Assembly (NCBI GenBank): GCA_030704615.1
Contig: CM060733.1
Span: forward strand, 73,844,001-73,908,000
Direction of reading: 5' to 3'
Source: Takakia lepidozioides
Taxonomy: Eukaryota > Streptophyta > Takakiopsida > Takakiales > Takakiaceae
DNA: 64,000 bases
In this document: positions 54,788 to 64,000 of the stretch, in pieces
Numbering within the stretch: position 1 is the stretch's first letter
Layout: the number at the start of each line of letters is the position of its first letter
The notes under the pieces: generated by a model
Database searches by the model: none
Told to the model about the DNA's origin: nothing
What the model saw: the letters and a program-made list of their open reading frames with translations, nothing else
Program-made: the position numbers and the translations under genes

Positions 54788-56613
54788 TCAGCATCGAACA
54801 GTCTGCGGTGCAAAAAGCATCATGATATGACTGGGGTAGATGTCGTGCCTCAAATCGGGCCAAAGGATACAAGTGTGAAACACGGGGTCGAGGGTCCATG
54901 GTAGAAAAACTTGGAGGGGAACAGGGACCGGAGGCAGTCGGGCTGGACATTGACGTTTCAGCCAGGAGACAATGGCATCAGATCCCTCGGCAGTTCTTAG
55001 GAGAGGGAATTCAGGAAGCAGACGTCGAACGTCCTGCTCCTCCAGCAATAGTTCAACAATATCAAATTGGGGATCTAGAGATGAGGGGGGAGCAGAAGAG
55101 GAGGGAGCAGCAAAGGGGGGAGCAGACCTGAAAGAAGTCGAGGGAGCAGAAGAGGGGGGAACAAAGCAAGGGGGACATGAGGTGGGGGGACCTGAGATGG
55201 GGGGAGAAGACCTGTTTGCAGCAGAGGCCAGGGGGGGGGCAGGGGCAGGGGTAGACGATGAAGGGGGAGCAGAGACAGGCATGATGGGGGGAACAACATT
55301 CACCAGAAAGGAGGGTGTTACGAATGGAGTACTCTTCTTTCCCACAAGGTAGCTCTCAAAATCTTCCAACTCCAGCCCAATGGATATAGCACAGGGAACG
55401 CCGTCTTTGCAGGTGCTCCATGCCCGCACAGATTTATGCATAGCCTCAATTTCTCCCACGGAAGCATTGATCTGCAAGCAAAAATGCAACACGGAATCAG
55501 CATTTACAAACCGGGGGCAATTTTGGGAAAATATTGGGGGAGCAGATGGCCATAAACTGAAAAGGAGATTGGGGGGTGAAGCAAACATGTTCTTGTAGAA
55601 GCCATCTTCTCCAGCGGCGCTCAGCCCTCTCCACTTGCATTGCAAACCCTCCACTCCATGCAAAATTCACAAATGCATCCCAGAATCTTTCATCATTCTG
55701 GTCAGCAAAATTGGAAGGGAGAAGTCCATGTTGCAGGAGTATAAATGTTCCAGGAGGAGTGATCGGGTGTGGTGTGTTGTGGTCGACGTCCATGGCCCCA
55801 TCCCCTGCAGGAGGCCCTGAGCTCGCAGGCTGCTCCCCCTCGTCCTGATGAGTACTCTACTCCCCCACATATCCATGTCTTCGCTATTTTCCGGACTGGC
55901 CCCCCTGACTTTGAGACCGATCCCCCCCATTTCTGCTGCTGGCTGCTCACGGCTGTAGGGATACTTTTTCTTTGGCTTTCTACTCCAAGTGACAGTGAGT
56001 TCAGGCCGCACTTTGGCTTGTCTCTCACGGGCGGAGGGTAAAGTAGTAACTTTTTTGCCCCCTTCTTTGGTTTGGTGCGTTCAAAATCGGTGTCGGACCC
56101 ACGACGGCTAGTCCTCTTCGCAAGGGCAGCCACTTGTGAAGGTGCAGGCGCATCAGGCTTCCGTTTTCTTGACCCTTTGGGCTACTGTTGCCGATCAGTA
56201 GGGGACACGTCGTCTCCTGGTACATGCCGCACTTCGGGGTTTGTACACCCTCTCAACCTCTCCACAAAATGAGTAACATGCTTCGAGAACTCGGCAGCGG
56301 GCCAAGGATTTAGTGGCAACTCAACCTTGTCCCAACCATCCACCATGTTCAACCAAGGACAACCCTCCCCATCAATGACATGCCTATTCAACCTAACCTT
56401 ATCCTTCATGGGCTGCCCACAAAACTTGCACTTATAGGGATTCCTTTGTTTTGCGCCATCACAAACACTAAGGTCCGCCTCTGCCTCCACTATCATCTCC
56501 TCCCACCCAGTTGGCGTATACCAAAAAAAAACCTCATCCCCTTTCTTAGGCTTGTGCCAAAAAACTAGCATACCATCCTCCGGGGGAACAACCTTAGGCC
56601 TAGTCTTCGCCAT
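54788..56613 (-). pseudogene. BED-finger-like protein with Pro-rich C-terminus, broken
   Basis: Starts MAKTRPKVVPPEDGMLVFW at 56613. It has a zinc finger YKCKFCGQPMKDKVRLNRH...GCP (C-x2-C-x9-H or similar), typical of transposase BED fingers or C2H2-like DNA binding. An in-frame TAG at 56182-56184 follows, after which a basic region continues in frame (KRKPD, LAKRTSRRGSDTDFERTKPKKG). After two frame changes (about 55830 and 55620) come DERFWDAFVNFAWSGGF, INASVGEIEAMHKSVRAW and a long Pro/Ser/Ala-rich tail ending in an acidic patch (LVELLLEEQDVRRLL-like) at about 54788. The organisation suggests an hAT-like or captured DNA-binding protein, but no catalytic core is visible. Confidence 0.4.
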
Positions 56614-56889
56614 CGGCAACGAGCACACGACGCCGAAATACACAAAAGAAAAAGCAAGGAACAAAGCCAGAGAAAACAAGGAAGAGCACACGGATTGCAA
56701 CGATCAAAAGGAAAACACAACGCATAAACAGCAAAGAGGATATGAGTAGAGCAGCTGAAAAACAACAACGAAGAGCCGCCACCGAAGAGTCGCTTCGTGA
56801 GGAAGACATTTCGCACGTGCAGTGTACCTATGGGACCGGGCACGTGGGGGAGCAGGGGATCAGTCGATGGACACGTGGTGACAGCACCA

Positions 56890-58620
56890 GACTGGGGATC
56901 ACTGATGCCGGTGAGACAAGGTGCGGGATGGAGGCTCCAACCCATGAGCAAATGATGGGGGAAGGGGTGAACGCCGCCGACATAAGGTTTGTGTGCATTT
57001 GCAGTGTGTCTGGCAGCCCTGGAAAAGGGCAAAGAGATCCCTGGTGACATGATCAAATCTGCAATTGTACCAGATGTCATCCTGAACACTGCTCTGGTGG
57101 CCATGTATGCCAAATGTGGTAGCATTGAGGATGCCAAGGGAGTGTTCAACACTATGGCTGAATGAGATGTGGTATCGTGGAATGCGATGCTTGCACGGTG
57201 TTCAGAGTAGGGGCGCCGGATGGGGCTTTGGAGACCTGAAAGCAAATGATGGGGGAAGGGGTGAAGCTTGACCACATCATGTTTGTGTGCGTTTGCAGTG
57301 CGTGTGCAAGCCTGACAACCCTAGAAAAGGGCAAAGAGGTGCATGGTTGCATCACCAAAGCTGGAAATGTACCAGATGGATCAATAGCTACAAGAAACCT
57401 GCATGGGTAGATGGTCAACTGGAAGCCGCAGAAGCAGCGGCACAATGATAAGTTTAGGCACTGGTAATGAAGGCACCTTCTTCAACACATTTCACCCTGT
57501 TTTTCCCTCTTATTAGAATCGCCCTAAATTTTCATGTTGAATTTTGCAATTTAGCTGGTTGAGTGAGCCTTTGATAGTTTGGAGCGACTTTGACATGGTA
57601 CTACAAATGTGACAACAGGGAAGTATCCAAAAATAGGTAACAGCTGAGACGAGGAGAAACTGTGGAATGAATACTTTTCTGACCCTAGTCAATGGTGGGA
57701 CAACCGAGGCAAAAAGGTGAATGCCTATCAGATTACCAGATGTCATTCTGAACACTGTCTCTGCCCTGGTGGACATGGAGGCCAAATGTGGGTGCATCGA
57801 GGATGCCAAGAGAGTGTTCAACACTATGGCTGAACAAGATGTGATGTCATGGAGTGCAATGCTCGCAGGGTATGCACAGCAGGGGTGCGGGATGGAGGCT
57901 TTGGAGACCTATGAGCAAATGATGGGGGAAGGGGTGAAACCCGCCGACATAACGTTTGTGTGCGGTTTGCAGTGCATCTGGCAGCCCTGGAAAAGGGCAA
58001 AGAGATCACTGGTGACATCATCAAATCTACAATTGTACCAGATGTCATGCTAAACACTGCTCTGGTGGACATGTATGCCAAATGTGGGAGCATTGAGGAT
58101 GCCAAGGGAGTTTTCAACACTATGGCTGAACGAGATGTGGGGTCGTGGAGTGCGATGCTTGTAGGGTGTGCACAGCAGGGGCATGGGATGGAGGCTTAGA
58201 CCTATGAGCAAATGATGGGGGAAGGGGTGAAGCCCAACCACATCACATTTGTGTGCAAGCTCTAGATTACCTATAATTCCATGTGGATCAATAGCTACTA
58301 TCAACTTGCATGGGTAGATGGTCAATTAGAAATTGCAGCAGCAACGACACAATTGATAAAATCAGGCACTGCTAATGAAGGCACCTTCCTCAACACATTC
58401 CACCCTGTTTTTCCCTCTTATCAGAATCGGCCATGTTGGATTCTTTAGCTGGTTGAGTGAACCTTTGATAGTTTGGAGTGACTGAAATGATACTGCCAAT
58501 GTGACAACAGGAAAGTATCCAGAAACAGGTAAGAGAGATAAGGAGAAGCTGTGGAATGCATACTTTTCTGACCCCAGTCAATGGTGGGACAATCGAGGCA
58601 AGAAGGTGAATGTCTGTTGG
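56890..58620 (+). pseudogene. PLS-class PPR repeats with OSB-like motif, internally duplicated
   Basis: Fragments of pentatricopeptide repeats occur at about 57020-57200, 57720-57990 and 57990-58260 (MYAKCGSIEDAKGVFNTMAE, SWSAMLAGYAQQGCGMEAL, YEQMMGEGVKPADITFVC), with frame breaks and stops between them. After the first and third groups comes LWN(E/A)YFSDPSQWWDNRGKK (57652-57714, 58548-58610), which resembles the PDF motif of OSB organellar single-stranded DNA-binding proteins. The block PPR-spacer-WWDNR is present twice (about 57.0-57.73 and 57.73-58.62 kb), so it was tandemly duplicated. PPR proteins of this class act on organellar RNA in plants. All copies are dead. Confidence 0.75.
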
Positions 58621-58980
58621 ATTATAGAGAGTACCAGATGCAATTGAGCATAGGAACTAGTGTGATAAGTAGGGTTGGGGTGTTTGCTGGAACAACTCTA
58701 GGCTGTCATTGTCAGCTGCTAGCAGCAAGCCAAAGATGAATGCATGATTTGTGCAAGGGCATGGATAGCTGAAGGAGCAGAGATAGAGTGTGGGTCCAGA
58801 TTCATCCAAGAGGGCCAGATTTCAAGCATAAGATACCTATGATTCCCTGTGGATCTATAGCTATAAGAAACCTGCATGGGTAGATGGTCTATCACTGACC
58901 AAAAGGCAGGAAAGTAGTTCATGGCTCTTAGCATGCCTGCGGAGATGTAGTGTAAATGTAGTATGTCACCCTTTATCATG
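58621..58980. other. Non-coding stretch
   Basis: A/T-rich sequence with some repeats of the PPR-flanking spacer (TCTATAGCTATAAGAAACCTGC near 58853 also occurs near 57387). No gene recognised. Confidence 0.4.
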
Positions 58981-61900
58981 GAGGTTTATTATTTCATGAG
59001 CAGAAACCATGAGCCATGAGCCATGAGCCGCATGAGCGGTGAGCCGAAGTCTAAGACACGCGGATTTCATGAGCGGACTCCTCCAAATTTGGAAATGCGG
59101 CAGATTAAACAAGTATTAAAATAATAGTTTTTTTAAATTTGACCTTGCCGTTTTTGGAAGTTCCACATCCTGTAATGCGGCAAAGATATGTCGTTAGTAA
59201 CAAGTCCGCTCATGGTTTTTTAGATCCGCTCATGGAAATGATTGACCGTGCAACGAGAAATCCAGTATACCACGGCAAAAGGACGTCGCATACTGGCATG
59301 TATAGAGTATTCCGCGGTTTTACATGCCTTAACATTGGAATGAAGCTGACCCTTCTGCCGCGATTGAACCAATAGAGTCTGCACCAATAGAGTCTGCAGC
59401 ACTTCACAATTCTGTCATTTTCGGGTATTCGGCGGGAAAGATTTGCGACTCAACTGGGAAATGCGGTGCCGCATTAGGGCTCGCACGTGCAAAATTTCTG
59501 GGGAGTTTGGTGTTGGCGACGGTCGGCTCCCTGAAGGCTGGGTGCGACTATCTTGCTATGACGAAGGCCGCATCTACCAGTACCTACGACGTTACTTGGA
59601 AATGTGGCGCCGCATTTCCTTGCCGGGGGTCGAATGAGGAAAGCAAAGTTTGGGAGAGCAGAAAAACATGAACCCTCCAACACACAAAAATACATGCATG
59701 TGGAAACACGAGTGAATGACATAGTATTATCTTAGTTCGAGCAAAACAGGTTACTGGTAGGCAAGACATAAGTTGGACCTTTCTGTGGCCAGAGTCAGAG
59801 CTACTTGCAGCAGTACAGTTCAACTGTCCGAAAAGGATGGGCGTACCATTGTGTTGGGACCGCAAGCCAAGCTCACTGGTCCCCTGGATCCATATTCAGA
59901 AGAGTGTGCACCTCTTGGGGGCTCAACCCTGGTGCATGTATGAAGTGATGAGTTGTGGAATTACACCGAAGTCTCTTTAGGTACACGTAGTACAGATGCT
60001 TGCAAGGGCAGTATGATGCCCCCTTGTTCGCCATGATCTGGAAGTCGGTGCAATTGCAGGTGGGTAATTCTAAAATGGTGATGGTGTACACCTCATTGCG
60101 AACAGCTGAGCCTACCGTGGCCATCTGATACACACGCCCGAAGCCTGGTGGGGGCACTTCTGTCGAGCTCTGGATTGTATAGTTCATCCGAAGTGCATTC
60201 CCCATCCTTGTCTCGATCACTTTTGAGGGAGGTCGCCACCTCTTCGGTTTCCCCCAATGGTGTGTAGGATGCTTAGAGCTGTTGGGTCCCATTGTTCTTG
60301 CTCTCATAGGGGTCGGTGGTGGAGGCTGTGGAAGAGGAAATGGTTGTATGGGGACGTCAGTGCGCTGCACCATCCAAAATCCTGCGGCGGTAAGGGCGTC
60401 GGCCTCAACCTGACTCAGATCGCAGCTTGGTTCCACCGGCCACACCGGGAGAGCCTCTGGCATTGTTTGTATGCCGTACTTGGGCTTTCCATACACGCAA
60501 GTCATAATGTCGTGCCTGCAGAACCAGAACTGGGTGGTTGTCGCCTCCGCAAACTTTGCATGGACAAATCTTCCTGTAAAAGTAGGAGCAGGGACAGCCC
60601 CATCTGGATTCCTCCTTATCATCTCTAAACAATGTTTCCGTGTATCCACTCGAATTGCGGAACACCTACCTCGAAACGACGGCTTTGTGCGAGCAATTCT
60701 CCACTGTGACGCAGACACAGTCGTCTCCACAATGGCTTGGCCATACTACATAACAGCGGGCGGAATCTGGGGCAAGCGAGCGGTGGGAATTTCTCGCACA
60801 TAATCCCCGCTTGAAGGCGATGGCGATCTGGAATTTCAGAGATCTCTGAAGGTCTTCCAGCAGTTCCTCCGTTGTGGCCGTCACTACGTGCACCAGATGT
60901 GCGGCAGAAGACGCTCGCCAGGAGGAGTGGACTGATTCTGCCATATTCGTGTTCGGCATGTCCGTGTCGGAATCCAAGCACCGCTCCTACAATGACACAA
61001 ACAATGGTGAGGGACCAATGGAAAGGTCCGTAATAGAAAGACAATTGCACGAAAATGACAGCATCATACCTCTCGCATGTACTGTCCGAACTGTCGATAC
61101 CGGAAATGCCACCACCCCAACCAGCTGTGCAAGGCTCCCAGATTGGTTGTCTCCACTGCACCTGACGTGTTCCACCAAGCCTCGATGATAGCAAACTTAA
61201 CCTCCGAGTCATCAAATGTGGGTGCATCCTTCCACGCCGTACAAAGGACACGGTGTTCAGCCTGGAATGAGCTAGCAACAAATTTGGTAGTGTAGTGAGA
61301 TAGACTCTGCATCCAATGGAATCCATAGGATCTCTCTTTCCCCTCCATTGGAACATTGGGGTCCTCACCGTACACACGCCGCACCGCTGCCCAGTTGGCC
61401 TGAGCGTTGTCTGCCATGAATCCCCTGAAATTGGGCTCTGGCAATCCCGCCCTTGCCATCTGCTCGTTTATGCCCTCCCACAAATGCATCGCCGACTGTG
61501 TGTTCTCCCCTTCATCTCGCAGATTGCAATCATCATGAGCCTCTTGGAGTGATAGTCATAAACATGCGCACCCATAGTCACACACTAATGGTTTGTAATT
61601 CGCTTGATGTGATCAAACATCACCCAAGCATTCGACAAGTTTCCAGTTGTCATGCAAGTGACCAAGTCGACTCCACTCCCAGGCCCACACGTCGACATTT
61701 TAAAAATGTAACAACGATCGGATTCGCTGCCTTGCCCTGGAAACCTGCTACCTTGGATGTAGTCATATCCAGTCATTCGTTTCACCTCCAGGATTGAGTG
61801 CATGTCCGACCCCTGGCCGAACTCCTGCTTGCAAGATACGATGTGATTCCGCACATTCGGACTACAAACGTGCGAGACGGACTCCAACAGGTCAAGCATC

Positions 61901-63536
61901 TCCTCTTCGTTCAAGGGCACTCGGTCTGAACCATCTTCAGACATGATTTTGCCAAGAGCAATCTTGTGGGCTACCTTCAGCTGAATCTTTGGTCTGGCTC
62001 CGGGGCTCAATTTCACCGCCTCTTTTATGATGTCGTGTGCTTCCTGCACAGCCTCACGCATGTTGCCTCTCGCCAAGGGGTGGCAGTGGACCCCAACGTG
62101 TATGCAAGCTCTAGTCAAGTCCGGGAGCAAATGGATAACGTAATATTGCTTGGCTCTGCACATGGACATGCACGTCGGTGGTTCTTTGCAATGTGCGCAC
62201 TTGAAAGTACACGCAGGAGCTTGGCTGGAGACAATGAATGGATGATGGGTTGTGCCAATCCAATCCGTCTCGTTTCTCCGCCCTCCTTTGGAAAGAAAGT
62301 GGAAGCAGGCAAGATTGAGGCACCTCAGCTTCCCCGCACAGAGGACGTATCGTACACGAACACCATCAGCCATTTTCGTGCTACTGGTCTTCGTCACACA
62401 CCAGGGGTGTCCGTCATGCTTTCGATCCATGTCTGTTAACATCCCTGAGGCTTTGTTTGAGGAAGTAACAGGTGGGAACTCAAAGATGACATTGCCATCA
62501 ACTTCGGGAGGCAGATACGTTACCTTCCTGACTGGAAATTTGGCATAGTCGAGAGCAGCCAGCTCGGAGCGAGAACCATCGAGGTGATATTGCCGTAGGA
62601 GCTGCACAATGGACCGGGTTGGAGTTATGCTCGAGGGTACATGCGTAGCACCTGCAGAGACGTCCATGTCGGATTTGAATGACCGTGTGGAGGACATGGG
62701 GACCTCAATGCACTCATCTTCCTCGTCGAAAATGTCGAATACGTCCACACGAGAAGCTATGGAGGGTCTTGACGGTCCAGGTCGGGAATGATTATCGTTG
62801 CATACCTCTCTGTTGGCAGTGGCCGCCAGTCGGTTTCCGGACTCCTTTGTGGATGGTGTGGGCAGCGACTGATTCGGAAAGGGAATGGGCATTCCCACAG
62901 CTCGGTACAGGATGGTGTCTGATGGGGATACGTGCCATTCGATTCCGCAACCTCCGTCGTTACCTAGCACGACAATGGTCTCGTCAACCTGTCCAGGAAC
63001 ATCCTTCATTTCTTCTTCCAAATAAATTGTGCCCGGTTTGAGCTTGAATTTGGAACAAAGGTAAGTTTCAGTCACTCTGCAAAGTCCTCCCTCGTTTGGG
63101 ATCCAGGCTCTCCTAAGTTGCGGAGGATAGCAAACTATAGCGTAGGAATTCGGAGCCATCGAAGACCGCACAAAGTTGGCAAGTGCGAGGTTCAGTATAG
63201 CGACAGACCAAGGCTCACAGGCACCATGTAAGTGGATCTGCGGAGTCCATCAACGATTGGAAGTTGCACATTGAAGTGGAAAGTATTGTTACAAGCTACA
63301 TGCATGAAGGTGGGAGGTGTGATTCCATAGCCAGTAAGTATGACAATGATGGCCGATTCGGCGACGAAATAACATCTCCTGACAGTTTCTCCTGAGGGTG
63401 GATCCACCAGTATTCTCGGTACAGACATGTTTGCACTGACAAGTGCCAGGACTGTTAGTTAAAACAGTCAGACAACCAAGTTGTGCTCATCAAGACAGGC
63501 CGCAATTGTGTTGTTTCGGAATAATGCAACCCATTG
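58981..63536. mobile_element. MULE copy C, left end and transposase
   Basis: Starts GAGGTTTATTATTTCATGAG, then CATGAGC repeats and GGAAATGCGG motifs (59091, 59458, 59599) as in copies A and B. It has an internal deletion of about 360 bp relative to copy B (joined near 60840-60870, equivalent to about 32970-33330). It is cut at 63536 by an LTR of the chromovirus family. Confidence 0.85.
59873..63157 (-). pseudogene. SWIM-finger MULE transposase, copy C
   Basis: The best-preserved N-terminal half: 524 codons from MAPNSYAIVCYPPQL (about 63157) to KRITNH. It includes an acidic serine-rich linker (FDEEDECIEVPMSS), the Cys-rich module (CLNLACFHFLSKGG ... CAHCKEPPTCMSMC) and the start of the catalytic core (GSRFPGQGSESDRCYIFK). 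A CAG-to-TAG change at about 61585 stops it. The core continues (FRGFMADNAQANWAAV), with a one-base deletion near 61513 and the intron 60987-61069. About 120 codons are deleted after that. The C-terminal 285-codon stretch with the SWIM finger (CNC ... CPCKH) is open. Combined with copy A it shows the gene layout well. Confidence 0.8.
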
Positions 63537-64000
63537 TGTCGCGGCCCTTTGCCTTGAGGGCAGGGAGTCGGGACACAAGAGGGGCTGCCCCTGTGGTGGG
63601 GGCAGTGGCAGCGATAGGTATGGGGGGCTGAAGCACCCTCGAGTGCCCAAAGCACTCAAGGAGGCGGAGGCGCTCACTAGGTGGAGCCCCGCACACTGGG
63701 TTGCGGTGGGGGTGGGGTGGTGGTAGCTTAGCGGGACTTAGTGGGGGTGGCATAGGACTCACCCTGGGGCAGAGACCTCGTGGTGGGAGTCGTGGGGAGT
63801 CTTGGGACTCATCACGGTCCATAGGGGCCGTGGTGGGTGGGCCAAGACTCGCCGCGACTCATCACCGGGAGTCGAGGGTGTTCGTAGTGGTTCGCCATAA
63901 AATGGCATGGTTGTTTGTGAAACCCCCGCGGACAGCTATAGAAGTATATATAGGGAGTAGTAACCCCGAGAACAGTGCAAGCCCGTTGGTGACCAAAAAC
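63537..64000 (+). repeat. LTR of the chromovirus family, cut by the window end
   Basis: The first 464 bp match the LTRs at 24675 and 30911 with more differences than those two have from each other (for example CACAAGAGGGG for CACATGAGGGG, and a missing block near GGTTGCGGTGGGGGTGG at 63700), so it is an older insertion. TATATATA is at 63945-63952. Either a solo LTR or the start of a full element; the remainder lies outside. Confidence 0.9.

Noticed and set aside
54788-55352. Plus-strand Gly/Glu-rich ORFs
   Set aside because: They are the antisense of the Pro/Ser-rich tail of the minus-strand gene.
56613-56700. Signal peptide on the minus-strand BED-finger-like protein
   Set aside because: The hydrophobic stretch lies upstream of the more likely start MAKTRPK; a DNA-binding protein of this type is not expected to be secreted.

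Overview
This is a transposon-dense stretch of a eukaryotic nuclear genome, most likely a streptophyte (land plant or charophyte alga). The evidence is a chromodomain Ty3/gypsy element primed by a plant-type initiator tRNA-Met site, hAT and Mutator-like (MULE) transposases, spliceosomal introns, decayed PLS-class PPR repeats next to an OSB-like WWDNR motif, and a 500-base scaffold gap. I could not fix the species. No rRNA or tRNA gene and no clearly intact host housekeeping gene was recognised.

Layout. 1-341: gag scrap of the same Ty3 family as the 26-kb element. 466-1395 and 4569-7000: arrays of a palindrome (GCGACCGCCA...TGGCGGTCGC), with a dead hAT transposase between them. 7.4-9.5 kb: a decayed intron-containing gene with a degenerate RING finger. 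9.5-13.07 kb: a second Ty3 element whose zinc-knuckle/protease block is inverted, broken by MULE copy A (13074-15945). 15.9-24.2 kb: mostly non-coding, with a third palindrome family, two G-tract hairpins, a LINE fragment and an unrecognised exon-containing gene. 24207-52332: what may be one very large MULE-like element (copy B), itself split by a young Ty3 chromovirus (24675-31634). 52.3-59 kb: a C-rich minisatellite, a BED-finger-like minus-strand pseudogene and PPR fossils. 58981-63536: MULE copy C, cut by another LTR of the same Ty3 family that runs off the window.

The most interesting object is copy B. Its left end carries CATGAGC-rich subterminal repeats and a minus-strand SWIM-finger transposase. 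The right-hand part holds long arrays of a second palindrome (GGAAATGCGG, two bases, CCGCATTTCC). Between the arrays lies a ten-exon plus-strand gene for a protein of about 1,420 residues. That protein has a ParB/sulfiredoxin-like DGNHR motif in its N-terminal half and an N4/N6 DNA-methyltransferase-like fold near its C-terminus. A head-to-head pair of related unknown ORFs follows, and then an inverted copy of the left terminus at 52.33 kb. The same palindrome sits near the left end of all three MULE copies and inside three introns of the methyltransferase-like gene, which ties these parts together.

Assembly caution. The 5.3 kb left of the gap (36040-41333) and the 5.4 kb right of it (41834-47211) are the same sequence. 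Their single-base frameshifts complement each other, so they are probably two poor-quality renderings of one locus rather than a real tandem duplication.
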